The translations under genes and the position numbers were made by a program. DNA of 16,622 bases from an uncultured Trueperaceae bacterium (GTDB taxonomy: Bacteria; Deinococcota; Deinococci; Deinococcales; Trueperaceae), in the NCBI GenBank assembly GCA_937911855.1, contig CALDPK010000049.1, forward strand, positions 1-16,622, read 5' to 3'. The notes beneath the pieces were generated by a model. It saw only the letters and a list, made by a program, of their open reading frames with translations, was not told the DNA's origin and did no database searches. This document shows positions 1 to 8,668 of this stretch, piece after piece. Position 1 is the stretch's first letter; the number at the start of each line of letters is the position of its first letter.

Positions 1-42
1 TCGACCGCGGTCGGCCTGGCCTGGGCTTTCCAGCTGGCATGA
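1..42 (+). CDS. C-terminal end of an unidentified upstream gene (partial)
   Basis: Reading from base 1 in frame 1 gives 13 codons, STAVGLAWAFQLA, then TGA at 40-42. The stop overlaps the ATG of ribF (39-41) as ATGA, the same junction seen between ribF and rlmB, which suggests a translationally coupled operon. The fragment is hydrophobic, so it could be the end of a membrane protein, but 13 residues are too few to name a family. It is supported only by the open frame and the overlap. Confidence 0.45.
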   Translation, partial: STAVGLAWAFQLA

Positions 43-950
43 TCCCCCGCACCGAAACTTCAATCGGCGCCGTCGGCCTCGAGCGGACCGTCCTGTCCAT
101 CGGCAACTTCGACGGCGTGCACGCAGGCCACCGTGCCCTGCTCACCCGCATGCGCGCCCTGGCTGACGAACTGCAGCTGCCCGCTGTGGCGATCAGCTTC
201 TTCCCCACCTCACGCATGGTGTTCACAGGTGCCGGCTACCTGAGCAGCGCCAGGGAGAAAGCCATCCTCCTGGGCGAGTTCGCTCCGGAGGCTGTGGTGC
301 TGATCCCGTTCAGCCGGGAGTACGCGCAGACGGACCCACAGGTGTTCCTGGATGAACTCAGGCAGCTGGGGCCGGCAGCGGTGACCGTCGGGGTGGACTT
401 CCGCTTCGGCCGGGACCGCCAGGGCACCCTGAACGACATCAGCCTGGTGACCGGCAAACTCGAAGTGTTCGGCCTGGTTGAATCACCTGACGGGTCGGTA
501 ATCAGTTCCAGCCGGATCCGTGACCTGCTGGCAGCAGGCGATGTGGCGGCAGCCAACGAACTGCTGGGCGCTCCTTACCTGGCGCTGGGTGAGGTCGTAA
601 GGGGCGATCAGCGCGGCCGGACCATCGGCTTCCCCACAGCGAACCTGGCCGTGCCCGAAGGCAAGGTGCTGCCGCACGGCGTGTTCGCGGTCACTGCTGC
701 AGTGGGAGGCCGCAGCTACGGCGGGATGGCCAACGTGGGACCCAGGCCCAGCTTCCCTGACGGCACGCCAGCACTCGAAGTGAACCTGTTCGACTTCAGC
801 GGCGACCTGTACGGGCAGGAGCTGGCAGTTCGCTTCATGGCCCGCATCCGCGGGCAGCAGAAATTCGCATCACTCGACGAACTGAAGAACCGCCTGGCTG
901 AAGACGAGCGGGTGGCACGCCAACAGCTGAAAGAAGGGGGAGCGGCATGA
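39..950 (+). CDS. ribF: Bifunctional riboflavin kinase / FAD synthetase
   Basis: Phosphorylates riboflavin to FMN and adenylylates FMN to FAD in the cytoplasm. The 303 residues match the family length. The N-terminal nucleotidyltransferase domain shows GNFDGVHAGH at 22-31 and SSSRIRDLL at 157-164. The C-terminal kinase domain shows RGRTIGFPTAN at 192-202, HGVFAV at 213-218 and NVGPRPSF at 232-239. The start at 39 is chosen because it overlaps the previous stop as ATGA, and the family motif begins about 20 residues later. The end overlaps rlmB, again as ATGA. One oddity is that the usual (D)PHP motif near residue 55 reads SFFPTS, without the histidine. The family assignment is firm; whether that change affects the adenylyltransferase step is unknown. 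Confidence 0.93.
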   Translation: MIPRTETSIGAVGLERTVLSIGNFDGVHAGHRALLTRMRALADELQLPAVAISFFPTSRMVFTGAGYLSSAREKAILLGEFAPEAVVLIPFSREYAQTDPQVFLDELRQLGPAAVTVGVDFRFGRDRQGTLNDISLVTGKLEVFGLVESPDGSVISSSRIRDLLAAGDVAAANELLGAPYLALGEVVRGDQRGRTIGFPTANLAVPEGKVLPHGVFAVTAAVGGRSYGGMANVGPRPSFPDGTPALEVNLFDFSGDLYGQELAVRFMARIRGQQKFASLDELKNRLAEDERVARQQLKEGGAA

Positions 951-1675
951 TCATCTACGGACGCAACGCCGTGCGTGAAGCGCTGGCCCAGGGGCAGGTA
1001 ACCCGCCTGCTGCTGGCGAGAGGAATCGGCGAAGGCATCGAGAAGGAATTCAGCAGGCTGGCACGGCAGGCCGGCATCACGGTCGACCTGGTGCCGCGCA
1101 TCGAGATGGACCAGCTGGTCAGGACCACCAGCCACCAGGGTGTGGCCGCCGAACTGCCGGAACTGGCCTACAGCGACCCTGACGCGCCCCGCAGGCTTGC
1201 GGAGAGCCGCGGCGAACAGCTGTTCCTGGTGCTGCTGGACCAGATCCAGGACACGCACAACTACGGCGCCATCATCCGCAGCGCCGAGGTGCTCGGCGCG
1301 CACGGCGTGGTGACGGAGGAACGCAGGTCTGCCCCGCTGACGCCGATCGTCGCCAAGACCTCAGCGGGAGCAGCCAGTCACCTGCCGCTCGTGCAGGTGA
1401 AGAACCTGCCACGCTACATGGACGAACTGAAAGAATCCGGCGTGTGGCTGTACGCCACCGACGCCGAAGCGGGAGTCAGTCCGCAGCAGCTGGACTGGCA
1501 GCGGGACGTCGCGATCGTCATCGGCTCCGAAGGAACCGGCATGCGGCGCCTGGTGCGCGAGAAGTGCGACGCCTTCGTCAGCATCCCCACGGGCGGCAAG
1601 GTCGGTTCGCTCAACGCGTCAGTAGCAGCCGGCATCGTACTGTACGCGGGCCTGGCAGAACGGCGTAAGCAGTAA
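947..1675 (+). CDS. rlmB: TrmH/SpoU-family 23S rRNA (guanosine-2'-O)-methyltransferase
   Basis: SAM-dependent 2'-O-methyltransferase of the SPOUT class; RlmB methylates a conserved guanosine (G2251 in E. coli numbering) of 23S rRNA. An N-terminal substrate-binding domain (about 1-75) is followed by the three SpoU motifs: DTHNYGAIIRSA at 102-113, VIGSEGTGMRRL at 191-202 and SIPTGGKVGSLNASVAAGI at 212-230. The 242-residue length is normal. The ATG overlaps the ribF stop, so translation is probably coupled. TrmH-family members that modify tRNA or other rRNA sites look alike; the presence of the N-terminal domain favours RlmB, but the exact target is inferred. Confidence 0.88.
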   Translation: MIIYGRNAVREALAQGQVTRLLLARGIGEGIEKEFSRLARQAGITVDLVPRIEMDQLVRTTSHQGVAAELPELAYSDPDAPRRLAESRGEQLFLVLLDQIQDTHNYGAIIRSAEVLGAHGVVTEERRSAPLTPIVAKTSAGAASHLPLVQVKNLPRYMDELKESGVWLYATDAEAGVSPQQLDWQRDVAIVIGSEGTGMRRLVREKCDAFVSIPTGGKVGSLNASVAAGIVLYAGLAERRKQ

Positions 1676-1697
1676 GCGCAGCAGCGCGCCCGCGTTG

Positions 1698-1706
1698 TGG
1701 TAATAT
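1698..1706 (+). promoter_or_regulatory. Probable extended -10 promoter for rpsO
   Basis: TAATAT at 1701-1706 is preceded directly by TGG, giving an extended -10 (TGn-TAATAT), 23 bases after the rlmB stop. I see no good -35. Transcription would start near 1713 and give a leader of about 70 bases before the rpsO ATG. Confidence 0.4.
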
Positions 1707-1722
1707 TCCTCTTTGGCAGCCT

Positions 1723-1784
1723 GGGCCGGCACCTCATCTATTAACTGGTCCGCTCTGGGTGATGCCCGAAGGGAATCTCGCACT
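1723..1784 (+). promoter_or_regulatory. Structured rpsO leader, possible S15 autoregulatory site
   Basis: GGGCCGG (1723-1729) can pair with CTGGTCC (1745-1751) as a 7-bp helix with two G-U pairs. A small GGG-TGAT-CCC-type hairpin follows just upstream of the AAGGG ribosome-binding sequence. In several bacteria S15 represses its own mRNA by binding leader structures that contain G-U/G-C steps, so this is a candidate site. The fold was worked out by eye, without an energy calculation or homologue comparison. Confidence 0.3.
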
Positions 1785-2054
1785 ATGTCTTTAACAGTAG
1801 AACAGAAGCAGGAAATCATCGAGAAGTACTCGCGCGGCACCGGTGACACCGGCTCCACGGCAGTCCAGGTTGCCCTCCTCAGCGGCCGCATCACTTACCT
1901 GAGTGAGCACCTCAAGGAGCACAAGAAGGACCACCACAGCCGCCGCGGGCTGCTCATGCTGGTCGGCAAACGCCGCCGCCTTCTCTCCTATCTCGAGAAG
2001 AACGATTTCGAACAGTACAAGGAACTGATCGCGAGCCTCGGCCTGCGCCGCTGA
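1785..2054 (+). CDS. rpsO: 30S ribosomal protein S15
   Basis: Primary 16S rRNA-binding protein of the small-subunit platform. The 89-residue length is exactly typical. The family landmarks are visible: DTGSTAVQVALLSGRI at 21-36, HKKDHHSRRGLL at 46-57, and the C-terminal LIASLGLRR. The ATG at 1785 is chosen over the in-frame TTG at 1713 because MSLT... matches the normal S15 start and AAGGG lies upstream of it. The gene sits before pnp, as in E. coli and many other bacteria, with a perfect hairpin between the two. Confidence 0.97.
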   Translation: MSLTVEQKQEIIEKYSRGTGDTGSTAVQVALLSGRITYLSEHLKEHKKDHHSRRGLLMLVGKRRRLLSYLEKNDFEQYKELIASLGLRR

Positions 2055-2094
2055 TCTTGCAGCAGCCGCAAGCCAGTTTCAACCAGTTACCTGT

Positions 2095-2120
2095 GATGCG
2101 AGGCAGCTTTGCCTCGCATC
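2095..2120 (+). terminator. Perfect 11-bp hairpin after rpsO (terminator or RNA-processing site)
   Basis: GATGCGAGGCA (2095-2105) and TGCCTCGCATC (2110-2120) are exact reverse complements around a GCTT loop. No T-run follows (CTCACTATT), so it is not a classic intrinsic terminator. It may protect the rpsO 3' end, act as an RNase III-type site, or attenuate read-through into pnp. Confidence 0.55.
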
Positions 2121-2147
2121 CTCACTATTGGCTGGTCAAAGCGGCGT

Positions 2148-2153
2148 TATTGT
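2148..2153 (+). promoter_or_regulatory. Possible -10 box in the pnp leader
   Basis: TATTGT fits the TAnnnT pattern and lies 10 bases before an ATG (2164) that opens a 31-codon ORF running into pnp. TTGGCT lies 14 bases upstream, which is too close for a good -35. The support is only the hexamer and its position. Confidence 0.25.
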
Positions 2154-2163
2154 GGAAACAGGC

Positions 2164-2255
2164 ATGAGCCCGGCACGTGACAGCAGCTGCCGGATGTACC
2201 AAAAATCAGTAACAGGCGGGGCTGCAGCTGCAGCCACTGCTGAAAGGAAGAAAAA

Positions 2256-2259
<4 letters not shown>
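2164..2259 (+). CDS. Possible 31-codon leader ORF overlapping the pnp start
   Basis: ATG at 2164 opens 31 codons beginning MSPARDSSCRMYQKS, with an alanine run in the middle and ERKKK at the end. The TGA (2257-2259) overlaps the pnp GTG (2256-2258) as GTGA, an arrangement suited to translational coupling. A TAnnnT hexamer ends 10 bases before the ATG, so it could be read almost leaderless. The ORF includes the 2220-2235 palindrome and the pnp ribosome-binding site. I know of no family, and an ORF this short could be chance. Confidence 0.3.
2220..2235 (+). repeat. 16-base perfect palindrome upstream of the pnp ribosome-binding site
   Basis: GGCTGCAGCTGCAGCC is its own reverse complement and ends 8 bases before the AAGGA of pnp. 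A second inverted repeat, CCGGCA (2170-2175) with TGCCGG (2188-2193), lies just upstream. Together they suggest a structured pnp 5' leader. Confidence 0.5.
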
Positions 2260-4457
<2,198 letters not shown>

Positions 4458-4467
4458 TTTCTGACTC

Positions 4468-4499
4468 AGGGGGCCGGCTTCAACCAGCATCGGCCCCCT
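4468..4499 (+). terminator. Hairpin after pnp
   Basis: AGGGGGCCG (4468-4476) pairs perfectly with CGGCCCCCT (4491-4499) around a 14-base loop, 11 bases after the pnp stop. The following sequence is CGCACAATTTA, with no T-run, so termination may be partial. It may instead protect the pnp 3' end. Confidence 0.5.
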
Positions 4500-4517
4500 C
4501 GCACAATTTACTGGCAC

Positions 4518-4555
4518 GGAACCCGGAACACGCCCGCGAAAGGGACGCCGGGTCC
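4518..4555 (+). promoter_or_regulatory. Structured leader upstream of rnj
   Basis: GGAACCCGG (4518-4526) can pair with CCGGGTCC (4548-4555) with one bulged A, and CCC/GGG around GCGAAA forms an inner hairpin. It ends 15 bases before the rnj ribosome-binding site. It might affect rnj mRNA stability or translation. No promoter could be recognised here, so read-through from pnp is possible. Confidence 0.3.
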
Positions 4556-4578
4556 GTCGTAATTACAACTGGAGAATG

Positions 4579-6234
4579 ATGGCAAAACAAGAAGATCGCA
4601 AACTGCAAATCATCGCACTCGGTGGGATGGGCGAAATCGGCAAGAACATGTTCGCCTTCCAGTACGAAGACGAGATTCTGCTCATCGACGGCGGACTCGC
4701 CTTCCCTGACGCCGACATGCTCGGCGTCGACATCCTCGTACCCAAGATCGACTGGGTCGTGGAGAACGCCAGCAAGATCAAGGGCTGGGTACTGACCCAC
4801 GGCCACGAAGACCACATCGGCGGCCTCCCATACATGCTCAAGCTGCTCCCGAAGATCCCGATGTACGGCGCCCGCCTGACACTGGGGCTGCTGCGCGGCA
4901 AGTTCGAGGAGTTCAAACTCCGTGAAAGCGACGTTGACCTGCGCGAGGTGTCGACCGACGCCCGCATCAAGATCAGCCGCTACTTCACGGTTGACTTCTT
5001 CCGGATGACGCACTCGATCCCCGACAACTCAGGCCTCATCGTGCACACGCCGATCGGCCGGGTAGTCCACTCGGGCGACTTCAAACTCGATTACCACCCC
5101 GCTGACGGCAAGACCAGCCACCTGCACAAGCTCGCCCAGGCTGGCGTCGACGGCGTGCTGGCCCTCATCAGTGACTCCACCAACGCTGAACGACCGGGCC
5201 TGACGCCCAGTGAACGTGACGTGATGGAAGCGGTCGAATCGATCGTGGCGCGTGCTCCCGGCCGCGTCATCGTGACGACCTTCAGCTCGCACGTGCACCG
5301 CCTGCAGAACTTCGTGCGGCTTGCCGACAAGTACGGCCGGCGCGTGATCATGGAAGGCCGCTCGATGATCAAGGCGGCCACCATCGCGCAGGACCTGGGT
5401 TACCTGGAAACCAAGAAGCCGTTCCTGACGAGCGACGACGTGGGCAACCTGCCTGATGACAAGGTGCTGTTCCTGTGCACCGGCTCGCAGGGTCAGCCGA
5501 TGGCTGCACTGTCGCGCCTGGCCGGCGGCACTCACCGCAAGATCGAACTGACCCCGGGTGACACCGTCATCCTGAGCAGCAACCCGATCCCCGGCAACGA
5601 AGAAGCCGTGGGCCGCGTGATCAACCAGCTGTACGAGCGTCAGGTTCACGTCTTCTACCCACCGAAGTACAAGGTGCATGCCTCAGGTCACGCCAGCCAG
5701 GAAGAACTTAAGCTGATCCTGGACCTGACCAGGCCGCGTTTCTTCATCCCCTGGCACGGCGAGGCCCGCCACCAGATCAACCACAAGCGCCTTGCCGAGA
5801 GCATGAGCACTCCGCCGCAGAAGATCATGATCCCTCAGAACGGTGACGTGCTGGAACTCAGCAAGGACGACATGGTCATCTCCGGTCAGGTCGAAGCGGG
5901 CGTCGTGTTCATCGACAGCATGGGCAAGAACAGCGACGAGGTGACCGAACCGGTCATCCGCGACCGCCAGATGCTCAGCGAAGAAGGCGTGGTCGTCATC
6001 GTCGCAGTGGCCAGCAAGTCACCAAGCGTCGAAGTGGTGCTGCGTGGCATGGCAGCCGACCGCAAGGTCAGCGATGAGATCAAGAAAATCGTCATGGAGA
6101 ACGTCAAGAGAGGCGTGCGGGAAAAGAAGCGTCTAAACGACATCCGTGATGACGTCTTCTATCCGGTGCGGCGTTACCTGCGCAAGGCAACGGGCCGCAA
6201 CCCGCTGATCGTGCCGACCATACTCGAGAACTGA
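4579..6234 (+). CDS. rnj: Ribonuclease J
   Basis: Metallo-beta-lactamase / beta-CASP ribonuclease with 5'-3' exonuclease and endonuclease activity, acting in mRNA decay and rRNA maturation in bacteria that lack RNase E-based decay. The metal ligands are all present: HGHEDH (H74, H76, D78, H79), H145 and D167 (HSGDF). beta-CASP motifs include TTFSSHVHR, HASGHAS (367-373) and IPWHGE (H393), followed by a C-terminal domain. It has 551 residues. ATG occurs at 4576 and 4579; GGAG (4571-4574) is only 1 base from the first and 4 from the second, so 4579 is chosen. It follows pnp, putting two decay enzymes side by side, and the sequence reads like Deinococcus RNase J. Confidence 0.95.
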   Translation: MAKQEDRKLQIIALGGMGEIGKNMFAFQYEDEILLIDGGLAFPDADMLGVDILVPKIDWVVENASKIKGWVLTHGHEDHIGGLPYMLKLLPKIPMYGARLTLGLLRGKFEEFKLRESDVDLREVSTDARIKISRYFTVDFFRMTHSIPDNSGLIVHTPIGRVVHSGDFKLDYHPADGKTSHLHKLAQAGVDGVLALISDSTNAERPGLTPSERDVMEAVESIVARAPGRVIVTTFSSHVHRLQNFVRLADKYGRRVIMEGRSMIKAATIAQDLGYLETKKPFLTSDDVGNLPDDKVLFLCTGSQGQPMAALSRLAGGTHRKIELTPGDTVILSSNPIPGNEEAVGRVINQLYERQVHVFYPPKYKVHASGHASQEELKLILDLTRPRFFIPWHGEARHQINHKRLAESMSTPPQKIMIPQNGDVLELSKDDMVISGQVEAGVVFIDSMGKNSDEVTEPVIRDRQMLSEEGVVVIVAVASKSPSVEVVLRGMAADRKVSDEIKKIVMENVKRGVREKKRLNDIRDDVFYPVRRYLRKATGRNPLIVPTILEN

Positions 6235-6251
6235 TTTTCTGTTCAGGTAAT

Positions 6252-6288
6252 GAAGCTGTCCGGGACGTGATCCGTTCCGGACAGCTTC
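6252..6288. terminator. Strong hairpin terminator between rnj and the convergent ABC operon
   Basis: A 16-bp stem (6252-6267 with 6273-6288, one G-T pair) closes a 5-base TGATC loop and is followed by TTATT. It sits between two converging genes and probably stops transcription from both sides. Confidence 0.8.
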
Positions 6289-6308
6289 TTATTGATGGTC
6301 TGTTGACC

Positions 6309-7040
6309 TCAGGGGACGCGGGCTTTCAGGGCAGTGCGGCTCAGCAGCGTCCTGACGAGCAGGTACAGGCCGCCGGCTGCCAGCAGCAGCGCGATGGCAC
6401 GTGCCAGCTGGCTCCAGTCGCCCAGGTCCAGGCCGATGAACTGCACCAGTTCCGGGTCATCCAGAAAAGCTGACACGAGGCCGAACGGCAGGCCGGCCGT
6501 GAACAGCAGCAGGAACGAAGCAAGCCAGGCGTTGAGCGCCTGATAGCTCCAGCCGACCAGCAGGCCTGATGTTGCCAGCATGATGCCGCGCAGGAATATT
6601 TCCAGGCCCAGCAGGGCTGGCGCACCGCGCTCCTGCAGGAAGCCTGAGTTCATGAATCCCTGTTCCCAGCCCACCTGGCGGTACCACCAGCCTTCAGCGA
6701 GGAAACCGAGGAAAGCGTACAGCCCGAAGACGGCCGCTGCTGATGCCAGCACGATTGCGGCCGCGGCGGCGAAGCGCCTGCGGCTCACGCCGGCCGCTAC
6801 GTACGGGCGCAGGTACTCGCCAACGAAGTAGATCGCGATCCCGAACAGGAACCAGCCTCCCAGCTGGGGCATGATGACTGCCCACATGCTGAACGGCAAC
6901 TCTGCCCCGAACGCGTGCGCCCGGGGGTACGCGATGACGGCTACCAGGCTGACCATCGCCAGCGTCCACACCACTGTCTGGATCAGGTCGCGTGCGAGCG
7001 GGCGGATGATGTCCTTCAGTGGAGCCGGCACAGGATTCAC
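6309..7040 (-). CDS. Six-helix membrane protein, probable partner of the adjacent ABC ATPase
   Basis: A 243-residue polytopic protein with about six hydrophobic segments: roughly residues 18-40, 50-75, 88-112, 142-165, 167-187 and 208-228. The first 17 residues and the last ten are polar and basic. Its ATG (7040-7038) overlaps the end of the upstream ATPase gene (stop at 7037) as ATGA, so the two are almost certainly made together as an ABC transporter or ABC-2-like permease pair. No family motif is recognised. In YtrA-regulated systems such permeases often act in cell-envelope stress or antibiotic resistance, which is context only. The substrate is unknown. Confidence 0.8.
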   Translation of the reverse strand: MNPVPAPLKDIIRPLARDLIQTVVWTLAMVSLVAVIAYPRAHAFGAELPFSMWAVIMPQLGGWFLFGIAIYFVGEYLRPYVAAGVSRRRFAAAAAIVLASAAAVFGLYAFLGFLAEGWWYRQVGWEQGFMNSGFLQERGAPALLGLEIFLRGIMLATSGLLVGWSYQALNAWLASFLLLFTAGLPFGLVSAFLDDPELVQFIGLDLGDWSQLARAIALLLAAGGLYLLVRTLLSRTALKARVP

Positions 7041-7930
7041 GCCCGCACCCCGGTGTCCTGCGGCTGGCCGGTCAGGCTGGCGTAAAGGTCCTGGAGGCTC
7101 AGCCGCTCAAGCTGCAGTCCGCTCTCGGCTGCTCGCGCCCGATCGCTGTCGCTCAGCGGGCCGTCGATGCTGATGGCGGTGTAGACGCCCAGGTTCTGTT
7201 CACTCAGGATGGTGCGGCCGTGGCTGAACTGAAGGACCTGCTGGCGCGGCCCGATCACCCGTGCGCCTCTGGTGCCCAGGTCGTCGATGCTGCCTTCCAG
7301 CAGCACCTTGCCCTTGTGGAGTATCAGGGCGTTCTCGAGCAGCCGCTCTGCTTCCTCGAGGAAGTGGCTGGAGATGATGACGGTGCGGGGTTCACGGATC
7401 TGTTCGGCAAGCAGTGCGTCGTAGAAGGTGTATCGGCTGGGAACGTCCATACCCAGGTACACCTCGTCGAAGATAGTGAGCGGCGCGCGGGTGGCCAGAC
7501 CGATCACCGCGGCTACTGCCGACCGCTGGCCGCGCGAAAGTGAGTCGACTTTCTTCCTTGGAGGCAGCTCGAACCGCTCCAGCAGCTGTCCGGCCAGTTC
7601 CTGGTCCCAGTTGCTGCGCAGGTCGCGCTGCATGGCCAGGTTCGCCCTGACTGAACTGGACGTGACCAGGTCGCCGCCTTCGCGGACCAGGCAGATCCGT
7701 GCCGTGACGTCCTCGTTCTCGTAAGGTTGTCTGCCGTCTATCAGCACCTGTCCGTTGGACGGCTGACGGAAGCCCGCGATCGCAGCGAGCAGCGTGCTCT
7801 TGCCGGCGGCGTTGCGGCCGATCAGTCCGGTGATGGTACCGGGGCTGAATGCGGTGGTCACCTGATCAAGTGCGAGCGCTGTTCCGTAACGCACGGACAG
7901 GCCCTTCAGTTCCACTTCTGGTGCCGTCAT
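7037..7930 (-). CDS. ABC transporter ATP-binding protein of the YtrB-like type
   Basis: ATPase subunit of the transporter encoded with the downstream membrane protein; 297 residues. Visible motifs are Walker A GRNAAGKST (38-46), signature LSRGQ (131-135), Walker B TIFDE (152-156) and H-loop H189 (SSHF). The D-loop region DEVYLGMD replaces the usual DEPTxGLD. Where the Q-loop glutamine is expected the sequence reads ICLVREGGD, with no Gln. The start at 7930 is chosen over upstream in-frame codons because AGGAGG (7937-7942) lies 6 bases before it, inside the end of the regulator gene, whose stop is one base away. Residues after about 215 form an unassigned C-terminal domain. Confidence 0.9.
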   Translation of the reverse strand: MTAPEVELKGLSVRYGTALALDQVTTAFSPGTITGLIGRNAAGKSTLLAAIAGFRQPSNGQVLIDGRQPYENEDVTARICLVREGGDLVTSSSVRANLAMQRDLRSNWDQELAGQLLERFELPPRKKVDSLSRGQRSAVAAVIGLATRAPLTIFDEVYLGMDVPSRYTFYDALLAEQIREPRTVIISSHFLEEAERLLENALILHKGKVLLEGSIDDLGTRGARVIGPRQQVLQFSHGRTILSEQNLGVYTAISIDGPLSDSDRARAAESGLQLERLSLQDLYASLTGQPQDTGVRA

Positions 7931-7931
7931 G

Positions 7932-8306
7932 TCAGTCCTCCTGCCTGTCGCTGAGCCAGACAGCGACGTACTCACTGACTGCCGAGCCTTTGATGCCAAT
8001 CTGCCGGCCAGCCTCGAGGGCTGGTCTGAGTACCGCGTCGAAGTACTCCTGGCGGTGAGTCGAGAGGAGTTTCTCCTGCGCCCCTTCGGCTACGAACATG
8101 CCGATGCCGCGTTTCTTGTAGAGGAGTCCTTCCTGGGTGAGTTCCGCGAACGCTCTGGCGACGGTCGCGGGGTTGATGCGCAGTGTCTGGGCGTATTGCG
8201 TCGTTGACATGACCTGTTCCTCTTCAGCCAGGTGGCCCTCGATGATCTGCTGGCGGATCTGGTCCGCCAGTTGCCGGAAGATTGGCCTGCTGTCATCGAG
8301 CTTCAT
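7932..8306 (-). CDS. GntR-family transcriptional regulator, YtrA subfamily
   Basis: A 124-residue protein with an N-terminal winged helix (about 5-75: IFRQLADQIRQQIIEGHL, then NPATVARAFAELTQEGLL and the wing KKRGIGMFV). A short C-terminal helical tail follows and there is no large effector domain, which defines the YtrA type. Regulators of this type usually repress the ABC transporter genes they are co-transcribed with. The ATG is preceded by GAGG with 6 bases of spacing. The gene is first in the operon, the ATPase starts one base after its stop, and a perfect inverted repeat lies 18 bases upstream of the start. The inducing signal is unknown. Confidence 0.9.
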   Translation of the reverse strand: MKLDDSRPIFRQLADQIRQQIIEGHLAEEEQVMSTTQYAQTLRINPATVARAFAELTQEGLLYKKRGIGMFVAEGAQEKLLSTHRQEYFDAVLRPALEAGRQIGIKGSAVSEYVAVWLSDRQED

Positions 8307-8323
8307 CGGTCACCTCGGCGCAT

Positions 8324-8349
8324 TGGTTCATTACTTGACTAATGAACCA
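8324..8349 (-). promoter_or_regulatory. Probable operator of the GntR/YtrA regulator
   Basis: A perfect inverted repeat with arms TGGTTCATTA (8324-8333) and TAATGAACCA (8340-8349) and a 6-base spacer CTTGAC. It overlaps the expected -10 and start region of the promoter that reads into the regulator gene. Symmetry, AT-richness and position fit an autorepressor site. Confidence 0.75.
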
Positions 8350-8370
8350 CATAGCCTGGCTTCCTGTCAA
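8342..8370 (-). promoter_or_regulatory. Promoter of the GntR-ABC operon
   Basis: On the minus strand a consensus -35 TTGACA (8370-8365) is followed after 17 bases by GTTCAT (8347-8342). The latter is a poor -10, but it lies inside the operator repeat. The perfect -35 and the spacing are the support. Confidence 0.5.
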
Positions 8371-8405
8371 GTGGTCTCCCGCTGCAGTCTCCGCAAGCCC
8401 GCTCC

Positions 8406-8435
8406 TTGACGGTAACGGCGTAAATTGGGTAAGCT
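8406..8435 (+). promoter_or_regulatory. Promoter of tRNA-Pro
   Basis: TTGACG (8406-8411) and TAAGCT (8430-8435) are separated by 18 bases and end 20 bases before the tRNA. The promoter is back to back with that of the GntR operon. Confidence 0.55.
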
Positions 8436-8455
8436 TGCTGAGCTTTGCACCTCAT

Positions 8456-8532
<77 letters not shown>

Positions 8533-8546
8533 TAGGGCAAAGCGAA

Positions 8547-8580
8547 TCCCGCACTGGATCATTCCGGTGCGGGACTTTTT
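8547..8580 (+). terminator. Intrinsic terminator of tRNA-Pro
   Basis: An 11-bp stem (8547-8557 with 8564-8574, one T-G pair) with loop ATCATT is followed closely by TTTTT (8576-8580), 14 bases after the tRNA end. Confidence 0.88.
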
Positions 8581-8668
8581 ATGGCCCCTGCCCTGCGCCC
8601 CCACATCCACGCTTCTGTAAACTGAATGCAAATTCACCGCTCGCTGTATCCACTGCAGGAGGCTGCTC

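Noticed and set aside
716..1303. 195-codon minus-strand frame across the ribF/rlmB junction
   Set aside because: It is antisense to two well-identified genes, with no ribosome-binding site or family motif.
1713..1784. N-terminal extension of S15 from a TTG
   Set aside because: S15 of 89 residues starting at 1785 is the standard length, and the extension overlaps the proposed leader structure.
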